Shown: positions 1 to 8,270 of the stretch, piece by piece
How positions within the stretch are numbered: the first letter of the stretch is position 1
How the letters are laid out: each line of letters opens with the position of its first letter
NCBI GenBank assembly: GCA_040219935.1
Contig: JAVJUA010000092.1
Location: 26,366 to 90,365 of the forward strand
Reading direction: 5' to 3'
DNA length: 64,000 nt
From: UBA7803 sp040219935
GTDB lineage: Bacteria; Pseudomonadota; Gammaproteobacteria; Pseudomonadales; Azotimanducaceae
Translations under genes and position numbers: made by a program
The notes under the pieces: generated by a model
Told to the model about the DNA's origin: nothing
What the model saw: the letters and a program-made list of their open reading frames with translations, nothing else
Databases searched by the model: none

Positions 1-1
1 T

Positions 2-427
2 CATGGGGATGCCGCGCCCGAGCGGGTGCTGCCGGCCGAGGTCGCTGCGGTCACCCGTCAGGCGCTGCGGGGCGTAGTCATGGAAGGCACCGCGCGCCGG
101 CTGCAGTGGACGGCGTCACGCTGGGCCGGCGCCATCGGCGGCAAGACCGGAACCGGCGACCACCGCTTCGAGCAACGGGACGCCCGCGGCAGGCTGATCG
201 AGTCGCGTGTGGTCAACCGCGCCGCCGTGTTCACGTTCACCCTCGGCGACCGCTACTTCGGTACGGTCACCGCCTTCGTGCCCGGCCGCGCCGCTGCCGG
301 CTACGGCTTCACCAGCGCGCTGCCGGTGCACGTGCTCGGACTGGTGCTCGCGGAGATCGAGGATCAGCTATGGCTGGCAGAGGGCACGGTCACGGGCCAG
401 CACACCGAGATCACCAGCGGCGGGTGA
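2..427 (+). CDS. Penicillin-binding protein / transglycosylase, C-terminal fragment
   Basis: The reading frame is open from the window edge, so only the last about 140 residues are visible. They carry a KTGTGD box (Lys codon at 143), the third conserved motif of penicillin-binding transpeptidase domains, where the Lys helps bind the peptide stem or a beta-lactam. The text after the box (a strand-rich stretch ending with FGTVTAFVPGRAA) fits the final beta strands of the transpeptidase fold. A bifunctional family 51 transglycosylase/transpeptidase is the best guess, but the glycosyltransferase part lies outside the window. The stop at 425-427 is 7 bp from the stop of the convergent phosphoesterase gene. 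Confidence 0.7.
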   Translation, partial: HGDAAPERVLPAEVAAVTRQALRGVVMEGTARRLQWTASRWAGAIGGKTGTGDHRFEQRDARGRLIESRVVNRAAVFTFTLGDRYFGTVTAFVPGRAAAGYGFTSALPVHVLGLVLAEIEDQLWLAEGTVTGQHTEITSGG

Positions 428-434
428 CCGGACC

Positions 435-1028
435 TCAGCGCCGCTTCCAGGGTGGAATGCCGTCCCAGTCGAAAGGCTCGATGCCATCGGCGGTAAGCTG
501 CCAGACGCTGGCGCGGGCTTCGAGGTTGTCGATCTCCAGGAAGCCGATGGTGCCGAACTGCGTGTCGTAGTTGTGCGGATAGGTGGGGGAGCCGGGATTC
601 ACGCACAGCACCCCGTCCACCTCGGCGATGCATTCCCGGTGGGTATCGCCGAACACGATCACGTCCGGCTTGCGCTCCGGAAAAAAGCGGTCGATCCAGC
701 GCGCCAGGGTGAACGTCGGCGGCCGCTCCGGCACCGGCACGTAATGGGTGATGCCCACCCACAGCCCCCCCAGCTCGAGCAGCCAGGCGTACTTGACCCG
801 CGGGTCTTCCGGCTGCACCGGCCGGCCGCCGCTGCCGTCCTCGCCGTTGCCCCGGGCGGCGTAGACGGGCGCGATGCGCTCCAACTCGTCCAGAACCCAG
901 AACTCGTGGATGTCGCCGCCGTGAAAGATCAGGTCGACGCCGGCAAAGGCTTCGAACACCTGCGGCCAGAGGTCCTTGCGGGCCTCCGGCAGGTGGGTGT
1001 CGGAGATGAGGCCGATACGCAGCCCCAC
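435..1028 (-). CDS. YfcE/MJ0936-type metallophosphoesterase
   Basis: A 197-aa calcineurin-like phosphodiesterase. Metal-ligand motifs are visible in order: LISDTHLP (D-x-H) at the N terminus, HGGDIHE, ARGNGE, then VFGDTHRE near the C terminus followed by VNPGSPTYP. Family members usually have GHTH at the last block; here it reads GDTH, so one metal ligand may differ. The start is GTG at 1028, whose first base is the last G of the preceding gene's TAG (TAGTG), so the two are probably translationally coupled. A longer in-frame extension reading into the upstream gene is rejected because it is low-complexity Arg/Ala sequence. The physiological substrate cannot be told from sequence. Confidence 0.85.
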   Translation of the reverse strand: MGLRIGLISDTHLPEARKDLWPQVFEAFAGVDLIFHGGDIHEFWVLDELERIAPVYAARGNGEDGSGGRPVQPEDPRVKYAWLLELGGLWVGITHYVPVPERPPTFTLARWIDRFFPERKPDVIVFGDTHRECIAEVDGVLCVNPGSPTYPHNYDTQFGTIGFLEIDNLEARASVWQLTADGIEPFDWDGIPPWKRR

Positions 1029-1528
1029 TAGTCGTTGCGCCAGACGAACGGTCGGGAACGGGGTTTCTCCGGTGGCGGCGCCGAATCCGGAGGCTCGGCC
1101 GGCGGCGGCCGCTGGTGCGGATGCCGCGGAAACCGATGCGGCGCGTACACATAGGGAAACGGCGCGTAGCGCTCTTCGACGTAGACGACCGGCGACGCTG
1201 CCGGCGGCGCGGCGGCAGCCCTGGCTTCGGCGCGGGCCTGCTCGCGGGCCAGGCGCGACTCCTCCAGCGCGCGCGCCACGTCCAGCGTCTGCCGGATGCT
1301 GCTCTCGAGGTCGGCCAGGGCGTCGTCGTTGGCGGTGACCGGTGGCAGGGTGCGCCGCTCGGCGCCGGGCGAGGCCACGTCGGAGAAGCTCACCTCGCCA
1401 TGCTCGCCGACGGTGACGAACACCTCGCGACCCTGCCCGGCGGACAGATCGCCCGCTGCTGCAGCGGCCGCTGCCGCCACGCCGGCGAGCAACAGGCCAG
1501 CCCACACACCCGCCAACACAGGCCTCAC
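1028..1528 (-). CDS. DUF4124-like secreted protein
   Basis: A 166-aa protein. The start is taken as GTG 1528, overlapping the TGA of the upstream amidohydrolase by 4 nt (GTGA). This gives an immediate signal-peptide-like N terminus (VRPVLAGVWAGLLLAG followed by an alanine run). After the signal comes REVFVTVGEHGEVSFSDVAS, resembling the DUF4124 pattern (Y-x-W-x-D-x-x-G-x-x-x-FSD). The middle is a charged, probably helical stretch rich in Ala, Arg and Glu, and the tail is Pro-rich with tyrosines. DUF4124 proteins are envelope proteins of unknown role. It is the middle gene of a three-gene minus-strand operon. Confidence 0.6.
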   Translation of the reverse strand: MRPVLAGVWAGLLLAGVAAAAAAAAGDLSAGQGREVFVTVGEHGEVSFSDVASPGAERRTLPPVTANDDALADLESSIRQTLDVARALEESRLAREQARAEARAAAAPPAASPVVYVEERYAPFPYVYAPHRFPRHPHQRPPPAEPPDSAPPPEKPRSRPFVWRND

Positions 1529-3381
1529 GATGCCACCAGGGCGCGGCCCGCGCGCGCCTGCCCGAACCCGGGCTCGAAATCCAAGCCGTTCCACAGCCGC
1601 CGCCCCGCCACGTAGGTGGCCCGCACCACGCCGTCGGAACGGTTCACGAGCTGCTGGCACTCGAAAGCGTCCCGGTAGACCAGCCGGATGTTGGCATCGC
1701 CGTCATAGGTCTTGAGCTTGTCAGGGTCGAGCACCACCAGATCCGCCGGGCAGCCGATGTCCATTCGACCCGCGTCCAGGCCGAAGAATTCCGCCGGCTC
1801 CCGGGTCAGCCGCTGCACCATGCGCGAGAACAAGGCCTCCGACTCCGCGGCGCCGATGCGCAGGGCGCGCAGGTTGCCATCGTAGTAGGCCATGTTGGTG
1901 ACGTGGGCGCCGCTGTCGTTGAAGCCGGGCAGCATCTGCGGGTGCAGCAGCAGCTCGCGGACCACGGCCGGATCACGATTGGCCGACACGTAGTGCCAGT
2001 ACAGGTCGCGATCGAAGTGGCGCAACAGCGCCAGGAAGAACTCACCGTCGTCGCGCACGCCGGCGCCGATGGCGGCGAACGCGCGGGCCTGCTCGGCGTT
2101 GTCGTCGCCTCCGTGGGTGCGCCAGTCGAGGTAGCGGCCGAACAGCTCGGCCATGGTCAGGCCCGCCCAGTCCGGCACCGGCGACCGGTAGATCACCATG
2201 TCGTTCAGGTCGCGGGTGAGGAACTCGTTCTCCAGGCGCAGCAGCCGGAGCAGCCGCGCCAGGCTGAACCCGGACTTACCGCGATTCCACATGGCGCGGA
2301 ACGCGTCGACGAACGCCGGCTCGTCGAGGATGCGCGCCCGGGCCTCCCGGTCTTCCACCTCGGTCTCGATCAGGCGCCGCATCAGCGGGTTGCCCTCCGC
2401 CAGCGGGCTGATGGCGCCCTCGCTCCAGATCTTGAACGGCGCCGCGAGCGCCTGCATGCGGAACCGGCCGTCGAGCAGGCGCGAGTTGAATAGCCGCGCG
2501 AAGCGCTTCGCCATGCTGCGCGTGGTGCGGTTGCTGACCGAGTCCAGCGCCGCCAGCGCCGTGATCTTCAGCGGCCGCCCGTACAGCCGGCCGCTGCTGA
2601 GCAGAAACAGCTTCAGCGTCAGCGCGCCGTCGTCGGTGGCCGGCGTCATCTGCCAGACGCGGCCGTGGCGGCGGACCACGTCGGTGAGCCGCCGGTACTC
2701 GGCGAACGACGCGTACTGGGTGGGGATGCGTTTGTCCTTGTGCGGCTGATTGGCCAGGAAGTGCAGCGGCAGGCCATCGGTGGAAAAGCCGACGTAGCCC
2801 TCCGTCATGGCCCGGTCGAGCAGCGCCTCCATGCGCGCCAGCTCGTCGGCGTCCGGATCGCGGCGGATGCTGGCGTCGAGACCCATCACCTCGATGCGCA
2901 GCATGCTGTCCGGCAAGAGTGGTGCCAGGTTGGCGCCCAGCGGCAGGTCGTCGAGATGAGCCAGGTACTCGGCTGACGTGCGCCAGGTGGCGAGGTCGGC
3001 GGCCTTCCTGAGCACCGGCTTGGGGATGTTCTCCACCCGGGCGAAGCAGTCGACGATGGGGTCCTGGCCGTCACGGCGCTGGTTGCCGAAGGCGAGGCCG
3101 ATGCTGCAGTTGCCGGCGACGACGCTGGTGGTGCCGTGGCGCACCACCTCCGGCAGCCCGGGCTCGAGCTCCACCTCGAGATCCTCATGGGTGTGGATGT
3201 CGAGCAGCCCCGGAATCAGCCAGCCGCCGTCGGCATCGTGCACCTGAGCCGCCGCCTCAGCCGGCAGGCCGGCGCCGTGCGCGGCGATGCGTCCGTCCTT
3301 GACCGCGACATCGACCCGCCGGCCGGGCGTGCCGGTGCCGTCGAACACGGTGGCGCCGCGGATCAGCAGATCCCAGTGCAT
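1525..3381 (-). CDS. N-acyl-D-amino-acid deacylase-like amidohydrolase
   Basis: A 618-aa amidohydrolase family 3 protein. The N-terminal beta sandwich (DLLIRGATVFDGTG) leads to the metal motif DIHTHED (His63, His65). A late GFNDSGAHVTNMA carries the expected catalytic Asp, and DLVVLDPDK closes the C-terminal sandwich as in D-aminoacylases and dihydroorotase-like enzymes. It probably hydrolyses an N-acyl or cyclic amide bond in the cytoplasm; the substrate is unknown. The start at ATG 3381 has GGAAA about 8 nt upstream. It is the first gene of the minus-strand trio, divergent from the gene at 3443, and both promoters must lie in the 61-bp gap. At about 618 aa it is longer than classical D-aminoacylases (about 480), as in the environmental amidohydrolase subgroup. 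Confidence 0.85.
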   Translation of the reverse strand: MHWDLLIRGATVFDGTGTPGRRVDVAVKDGRIAAHGAGLPAEAAAQVHDADGGWLIPGLLDIHTHEDLEVELEPGLPEVVRHGTTSVVAGNCSIGLAFGNQRRDGQDPIVDCFARVENIPKPVLRKAADLATWRTSAEYLAHLDDLPLGANLAPLLPDSMLRIEVMGLDASIRRDPDADELARMEALLDRAMTEGYVGFSTDGLPLHFLANQPHKDKRIPTQYASFAEYRRLTDVVRRHGRVWQMTPATDDGALTLKLFLLSSGRLYGRPLKITALAALDSVSNRTTRSMAKRFARLFNSRLLDGRFRMQALAAPFKIWSEGAISPLAEGNPLMRRLIETEVEDREARARILDEPAFVDAFRAMWNRGKSGFSLARLLRLLRLENEFLTRDLNDMVIYRSPVPDWAGLTMAELFGRYLDWRTHGGDDNAEQARAFAAIGAGVRDDGEFFLALLRHFDRDLYWHYVSANRDPAVVRELLLHPQMLPGFNDSGAHVTNMAYYDGNLRALRIGAAESEALFSRMVQRLTREPAEFFGLDAGRMDIGCPADLVVLDPDKLKTYDGDANIRLVYRDAFECQQLVNRSDGVVRATYVAGRRLWNGLDFEPGFGQARAGRALVAS

Positions 3382-3442
3382 GATCGATTTCCAGCGAATG
3401 CGCGAGTACCGTAGGGTACCTCAAGCGGCGGGAGGGGAACCA

Positions 3443-3820
3443 ATGCTCGACTGGGATCACCTGGCGCGGCGGGCCAACGACGACGGCGAGTTTCGCCTGC
3501 ACGCGCGGTTCTGGAACGCCCGGATACGCATCGGCCACGGCGACGGCAGCACGCGCCTGCGGCTGGTGGACGGCGCGCTGACCGATGTGGGACCGTGGCG
3601 CCCGGCCGACTTCGGTGCCGACCTGACCATCGGCGCCGACCCCGCCGCCTGGGACGCGCTGCTGGCCCCCGTGCCGAAGCCGTTCTATCACGACCTGTGG
3701 GCGGCCAGCGTGCACCACGGCGTGCAGCTCATCGGCGACAGCCATCACCGCTGCGCCTACTACCCGGCCGTGCGGCGCCTGCTGGAGCTGATGCGGGAGG
3801 TTCGCCATGGCGCGGTTTGA
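3443..3820 (+). CDS. Small protein upstream of alpha/beta hydrolase (SCP2-like?)
   Basis: A 125-aa protein. ATG 3443 is preceded by a strong GGAGGGG at 3431-3437, which fixes the start. The sequence has strand-rich character (RLRLVDGALTDVGPW, ADLTIGADPAAWDALL) and a C-terminal helix YYPAVRRLLELMREV. The layout of an expected-value segment followed by a 'GADPAAWDALLA' helix is reminiscent of SCP2-like lipid-binding folds, but no signature is decisive. Its end overlaps the start of the next hydrolase gene by 14 bp, so the two are likely co-translated and may act together. Function is not assigned. Confidence 0.7.
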   Translation: MLDWDHLARRANDDGEFRLHARFWNARIRIGHGDGSTRLRLVDGALTDVGPWRPADFGADLTIGADPAAWDALLAPVPKPFYHDLWAASVHHGVQLIGDSHHRCAYYPAVRRLLELMREVRHGAV

Positions 3821-4652
3821 CACGGCCGTGGGCCGCTACGTGTATCTGACCCTGGACGGGGTCGAGCACCGCGTCTACTTCGAGGAGGCCGGCTCCGGCG
3901 TGCCGCTGCTGCTGCAGCACACGGCGGGCGCCGACGGTCGGCAGTGGCGCCACCTGCTGGCGGACGCCGGTCTCGGCGAGCGCTTTCACATGATCGCCTA
4001 CGACCTGCCCTACCACGGCAAGTCGCTGCCGCCGGAACAGGTGCGCTGGTGGACGGAGCCGTACCGGCTGACCCGCGATTTCCTCATGCAGGTACCGCTC
4101 GCCCTGGCGGATGCGCTCGGCTGCGAGCGCCCCGCCTACATGGGCAGCTCCATCGGCGGCCACCTGGCGGTGGACCTGGCGCTGCACCACCCGGACGCGT
4201 TCCGCGCCGTGATCGGCCTGGAGGCGGCGGCTCACACCCCGGGCGGCTATGCCGACGAGTTCTATCACCCGGCCATCGGCAACGACTTCAAGGCCCACCT
4301 GATGTACGGGCTGATGGCGCCCACCAGCCCGGAGCGCTTCCGGCACGAGACCACGTGGGTCTACAGCCAGGGAGCGCCGTCCGTGTTCAAGGGCGACCTC
4401 TACTACTACTCGGTGGACCATGACGTGCGCGACACTGCTGCGGCAATCGATACCGGACGCTGCCCGGTGTACCTCCTGAACGGCGAGTACGACTGGAGCG
4501 GCACCCCCGCCCACGGTGAGGCGCTGGCGGCGCTGATACCCGGGGCCCGCTACCGGACCATGCCCGGCCTAGGGCATTTTCCGATGTCGGAGGATCCGGC
4601 GCGATTCCTCGCGGAGATCAAGCCGGTGCTCGACGACATCGCGCCAGCGTGA
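3807..4652 (+). CDS. Alpha/beta hydrolase
   Basis: A 281-aa single-domain hydrolase. It has an oxyanion-region LLLQHTAGADGRQW, an AYDLPYHGKS loop, the nucleophile elbow MGSSIGGH (Ser115), a probable acid Asp in LLNGEYDWSGTP and the catalytic His in GLGHFPMSEDP. There is no signal peptide, so it is cytoplasmic. The order is typical of C-C or ester hydrolases acting on organic acids, but the substrate is not deducible. The start at ATG 3807 has GGGAGG 6 nt upstream, lying within the preceding small gene. It probably forms a two-gene operon with that gene, and the YkgJ-type gene begins 10 bp downstream. Confidence 0.85.
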   Translation: MARFDTAVGRYVYLTLDGVEHRVYFEEAGSGVPLLLQHTAGADGRQWRHLLADAGLGERFHMIAYDLPYHGKSLPPEQVRWWTEPYRLTRDFLMQVPLALADALGCERPAYMGSSIGGHLAVDLALHHPDAFRAVIGLEAAAHTPGGYADEFYHPAIGNDFKAHLMYGLMAPTSPERFRHETTWVYSQGAPSVFKGDLYYYSVDHDVRDTAAAIDTGRCPVYLLNGEYDWSGTPAHGEALAALIPGARYRTMPGLGHFPMSEDPARFLAEIKPVLDDIAPA

Positions 4653-4662
4653 GGACAACGGC

Positions 4663-5298
4663 GTGGCGAGCGACGACACCGATCAGACCCTGCCAGCGGG
4701 AAGCTTCAGCGGCTGGCTCGCAGCATTTCGCGACGCCACCGACCCGACCCGCCCGGGCGACGAGATGGACGTGCCCTGCGGCGAGTGCACGGCCTGCTGT
4801 CGAGCCAGCCAATTCGTGCACATCGCCCCGGACGAGACCGAGACGCTGGCCGCCATTCCGCCCGCGCTGCTGTTTTCCGCGCCCGGCCACCGCGACGGTA
4901 CCCGGGTCATGGGGTTCGACGCCGCCGGCTGCTGCCCAATGCTGCAGCATGGGCGTTGCTCGATCTATCACCAGCGCCCGCGCACGTGCCGCCGATACGA
5001 CTGCCGCGTGTTCGCCGCGGCCGGCATGGCGCCGCAACGCCTGGAGCAGTCGGAGGTGGCCGCCCGGGCGATGCGCTGGCGATTCGACTATGCGGACCAG
5101 GCTGACCGTCAGCGGCATGCGGCCATCCGCAGGGCCCGAAACTACCTATCGGACAATGCCGAGTGGCTGCCGGACTCGCAGCCGAGGCAGGAATCCGGCA
5201 TGGCCGCGCTCGCCATTGCCCTGCACGAACACTTCCTCGACGCCGACGCCCCGCCAGCCGGGTGCGCGCCGTTCTGGCGGCGCTGCTCTGAGCTCTAG
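4663..5298 (+). CDS. YkgJ-family cysteine-cluster protein
   Basis: A 211-aa protein with the Fe/Zn-chelating cysteine pattern of the YkgJ (UPF0153) family: CGECTACCRAS, then GCCPML, GRCSIY and RTCRRYDCRVF within the first about 120 residues. The C-terminal half is helical. Family members are thought to bind a metal or metal cluster; a biochemical role is not established. The start is GTG 4663 with GAGGA at 4651-4655. The stop TAG (5296-5298) lies inside the palindrome CTAG, which also supplies the TAG stop of the convergent MFS gene on the other strand. Confidence 0.8.
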   Translation: MASDDTDQTLPAGSFSGWLAAFRDATDPTRPGDEMDVPCGECTACCRASQFVHIAPDETETLAAIPPALLFSAPGHRDGTRVMGFDAAGCCPMLQHGRCSIYHQRPRTCRRYDCRVFAAAGMAPQRLEQSEVAARAMRWRFDYADQADRQRHAAIRRARNYLSDNAEWLPDSQPRQESGMAALAIALHEHFLDADAPPAGCAPFWRRCSEL

Positions 5299-6569
5299 CG
5301 CTCGCCGGCAGCCATCGCCTCGCCCATCTTCTCGTCCACCCGCCGGACTGAGGAGGTGAACGCGGCAAGGCAGAGCACCACCACCACGAAGACCGCGCCG
5401 GCCACCTCCAGCGCCACGGCCACGCTGTAGCGCTCGGCGATGAAGCTGATGGGGATCACGCCGATGGGCATCAGGCCGTGAGACATCATGTCGATGCTGA
5501 GGATGCGGCCGCGCATGGTCGGGTCCACCTGCATCTGCAGCATCCCCCGGTTCAGTGACATGTTCCAGGCCGACAGCCAGCCGATCACGGCCACCAGCAC
5601 CACCGCCAGCCACACCACCTGCGCCGACCCGAACGCGGCGGTGAAGACGCCCCAGGCCACGCAGGTGCCGATCAGCCAGGCGCCCTTGCTGCGCAGGTCG
5701 CCCATGGAAGCCAGCATCAGCGAGCCGAGGATGGCGCCGCCGCCCATGGCCGACATCAGCAGGCCCAGGTCGTCCGGGCCGCCGCCGAGGATGTCCTCGT
5801 TGAAGGCCGGCAGCAGGGTGTTGAGCGGCATGCCGAACAGAAACGGCACGATGGACAGCAGGATGAGGCCGAACACGGGCGGGTTGGCTCGGACGTAGCG
5901 CATGCCGTCCAGCATGTCGGTGAGCGGGCTCTTGCCGTCGGCGGTCTTGACGTTGCCCGGCTTCTTCACCAGCAGCATGGTGGCCGCCGACAGAAAGTAC
6001 AGGAACGCGATCATCAGGTAGACGATGCCGACCCCGTAGGTGGACGAGGTGTCGCCGGAAGCCACCCAGGCGATCAGGAAGCCGGCCAGTGCCGGCCCGA
6101 GGATGCGCGACAGGTTCCAGCCGGTGGTGTTCAGCGCCATGGCGGTGAAGATCAGACGGTCCGGGATCAGCTCCGGCACGAACGCCTGCCGGGCCGGCAT
6201 GGACAGGGCGAGCACGGTGCCGTTGAAGAAGCCGAACCAGATGAAGTCCCAGAAGGTGACCCGCTCGGCGAAGATGATCGCCGCCATCACCAGGGTGGCG
6301 GCGCAGTTCGAAGCCTGGGCCAGGGTGATGACGCGCCGCTTCGGCATGCGGTCGGCGAGCACGCCGCCCCACAGCGAGAAGGCCACGGTGGGCAGCATGA
6401 ACGACAGGGTCACCCAGGCCAGATCCATGGCCGACGAGGTAAGGGTGTAGACCAGCCAGCCGCGCGCCACGATCTGCATGTTCATGGCGAAGGACGAGCC
6501 CAGACTGCCGATCCACAGCCAGCGGAAGTCGGCGACTTCCAGCGCCTTGAAGATGTCCTTGCTGGCCAC
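5295..6569 (-). CDS. MFS transporter (EntS-like MFS_3 group)
   Basis: About 424 aa with 12 predicted membrane segments, starting with EVADFRWLWIGSLGSSFAMN and containing the MFS signature GGVLADRMPKRRV in the loop between helices 2 and 3. This N-terminal style is typical of the MFS_3/enterobactin-exporter-like group of drug or siderophore exporters; the substrate is unknown. I place the start at GTG 6569 (VASKDIFKALE) because it matches the usual family start. A TTG at 6584 is possible, but neither has a strong ribosome site. The stop overlaps the convergent gene by 4 bp. The 5' side faces a 265-bp palindromic element beginning 95 bp upstream. Confidence 0.85.
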   Translation of the reverse strand: MASKDIFKALEVADFRWLWIGSLGSSFAMNMQIVARGWLVYTLTSSAMDLAWVTLSFMLPTVAFSLWGGVLADRMPKRRVITLAQASNCAATLVMAAIIFAERVTFWDFIWFGFFNGTVLALSMPARQAFVPELIPDRLIFTAMALNTTGWNLSRILGPALAGFLIAWVASGDTSSTYGVGIVYLMIAFLYFLSAATMLLVKKPGNVKTADGKSPLTDMLDGMRYVRANPPVFGLILLSIVPFLFGMPLNTLLPAFNEDILGGGPDDLGLLMSAMGGGAILGSLMLASMGDLRSKGAWLIGTCVAWGVFTAAFGSAQVVWLAVVLVAVIGWLSAWNMSLNRGMLQMQVDPTMRGRILSIDMMSHGLMPIGVIPISFIAERYSVAVALEVAGAVFVVVVLCLAAFTSSVRRVDEKMGEAMAAGER

Positions 6570-6663
6570 GGCCGATCCGGGCAAAGGGGGCAGTCTAGCA
6601 CGCCGCCTCCGGCCGCCCCGGTCAGCGCGACCGCCGCCTCGCTTCTGTCACAATCCGCGGCTC

Positions 6664-6928
6664 GGGCCTGTTCACGCTACGCCCGGCGCCGCGTTGCTGC
6701 GCAGAATGGCGTCCTGCGAGGCGCGAGGAGCGTGGTTGAGCTGGGCTCAATGAGCGACGAGCAACGACGCAGGACGCCATTCTGGGCGCAACCCTTCGGG
6801 TCGGGGCCACTTTTCCCCGACTCTTCGTTGCTGCTCGCTCGCGTAGCTCTGCTACGCCACACTCACAGCGCCTCGATTCGGAAAAAAGTGGCCACCGACG
6901 CGGTGCCGGCCGTAACGTGAACAGGCCC
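6664..6928. repeat. Complex palindromic/MITE-like element, 265 bp
   Basis: The ends are 30-bp inverted repeats matching at 27 of 30 positions: 6664-6693 begins GGGCCTGTTCACGCTACG and 6899-6928 ends CGTAACGTGAACAGGCCC. Inside are a perfect 16-bp inverted pair (6703-6718 and 6768-6783, AGAATGGCGTCCTGCG and its complement) and an imperfect pair around GGCCACTTTT (6800-6820 and 6878-6899). A short hairpin GCGTAGC-TCT-GCTACGC starts at 6841. No convincing coding frame exists. It looks like a non-autonomous mobile or structured repeat; the right end stops 14 bp before the GDPD start codon. Confidence 0.75.
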
Positions 6929-6942
6929 AAGCCTGGCCGACC

Positions 6943-8169
6943 ATGATGCCCATGCGACCGACACGCCGCCCGCTCGTCATCCTGGTCCTGCTCTCGGCCG
7001 CCGCCGCGTGCGGCGCCGAGCAGCCACCGCAGTGGCTGACCGGACTCGACGACCGTCCGCTGGCGCTGCTGGACACCCTGCCCGACGGGCCACTGAAGAT
7101 GCGGCTCGAGGCCTGCCGGGGCCAGGAGGCCCGTCCCAGCACGTTCGCCATCGGCCACCGCGGCGCGCCCCTGGGTTTTCCGGAACACACGCGCGAGTCC
7201 TACGCGGCCGCCGCCGCCCAGGGTGCCGGCGTGCTGGAGTGCGACGTCACCTTCACCGCCGACCGGACGCTGGTCTGCCGCCATGCCCAGTGCGACCTGC
7301 ACTCGACCACCAACATCCTGGACACGGCGCTGGCAGAGCGCTGTCGCGAGCCGTTCGCCGCGGCCGACCCGGCTACCGGCCGCCCGGCCGGCGCGCGCTG
7401 CTGCACCAGCGAGCTGACCCTGACCGAGTTCCGCGGGCTGTGCGGGCGGCGCGACGTGGTGGACGCTACGGCGGCGTCGGTGGCCGACTATCTGGCGCCT
7501 ACCCGCGGCGAGCCCTGCGGCACCCTCATGACCCACGCCGAGAGCGTGACCCTGTTCGATCGCCTGGGCGTCGCCATGACCCCGGAGCTGAAGGCGCCCG
7601 AGGTACCCATGCCGTTCCAGGGCTCGCTGACCCGGGCCGAACTCGCCGATGCCCTGATCGACGACTACCGTCGCGCCGGTATCGCACCGGCGCGGGTGTG
7701 GCCGCAGTCGTTTTCGCTCGACGACGTGCGCCACTGGATCAACCGGCATCCCGAGTTTGCGGACCGGGTGGTGTACCTCGACGGCCGCGGCGCCGGCGAC
7801 GCCTTCGACCCGGCGGCGCCAGAGCGCCTCGAACCGACCATGGCGCAGCTCACCGCCATGGGCGTGCGCGTCATCGCGCCGCCGGTCTGGGTGCTGCTGA
7901 CGATCGAGGACGGCCGCATCGTCCCTTCCGCCTATGCGCGCGCCGCACGGGCCGCCGGTCTGGACATCGTCACCTGGACACTGGAGCGCTCCGGCAGCCT
8001 GGCCGGCGGCGGCGGCTTCTACTACCAGAGCGTGGCCGAGCTGATCGAGCGCGACGGTGACGTCTACACCGTGCTGGACGTGCTGGCCCGCGACGTCGGC
8101 GTGATCGGCGTGTTCAGCGACTGGCCGGCCACGGTGACCTTCTATGCCAACTGCATGAACCTGGGCTGA
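6943..8169 (+). CDS. Glycerophosphodiester phosphodiesterase, probable lipoprotein
   Basis: A 408-aa protein. The N terminus is basic then hydrophobic (LVILVLLSAAAAC) with Cys23 in a lipobox-like position, so it is probably a periplasm-facing lipoprotein. The GDPD core is clear: AIGHRGAP at about 70-75, FPEHT, LECDVTF and CRHAQCDL supply the general acid/base histidines and metal-binding acidic residues. It would release an alcohol and glycerol 3-phosphate from glycerophosphodiesters. The long insertion with several cysteines (about 115-160) and the 408-aa length fit the larger bacterial GDPD group. ATG 6943 is followed by other ATGs at 6946 and 6952. The gene lies immediately downstream of the palindromic element, which probably contributes its 5' region. 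Confidence 0.88.
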   Translation: MMPMRPTRRPLVILVLLSAAAACGAEQPPQWLTGLDDRPLALLDTLPDGPLKMRLEACRGQEARPSTFAIGHRGAPLGFPEHTRESYAAAAAQGAGVLECDVTFTADRTLVCRHAQCDLHSTTNILDTALAERCREPFAAADPATGRPAGARCCTSELTLTEFRGLCGRRDVVDATAASVADYLAPTRGEPCGTLMTHAESVTLFDRLGVAMTPELKAPEVPMPFQGSLTRAELADALIDDYRRAGIAPARVWPQSFSLDDVRHWINRHPEFADRVVYLDGRGAGDAFDPAAPERLEPTMAQLTAMGVRVIAPPVWVLLTIEDGRIVPSAYARAARAAGLDIVTWTLERSGSLAGGGGFYYQSVAELIERDGDVYTVLDVLARDVGVIGVFSDWPATVTFYANCMNLG

Positions 8170-8270
8170 CCGCTTCGGGGGGCTGCCAAATCCGAATCCG
8201 CCGTGAGAGGATGCGCGCCCGCCCGAATGGTCTTCGCGGCGGCAACCACGGCACGCCGGAGTCCTGAGTG

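Noticed and set aside
435..1505. Phosphoesterase read as a 356-aa protein
   Set aside because: The extension lies over the DUF4124-like gene and is Arg/Ala shadow; GTG 1028 gives the normal family length.
6732..6920. Small open frames within the 265-bp palindromic element
   Set aside because: They span inverted repeats and have no coding character or ribosome site.
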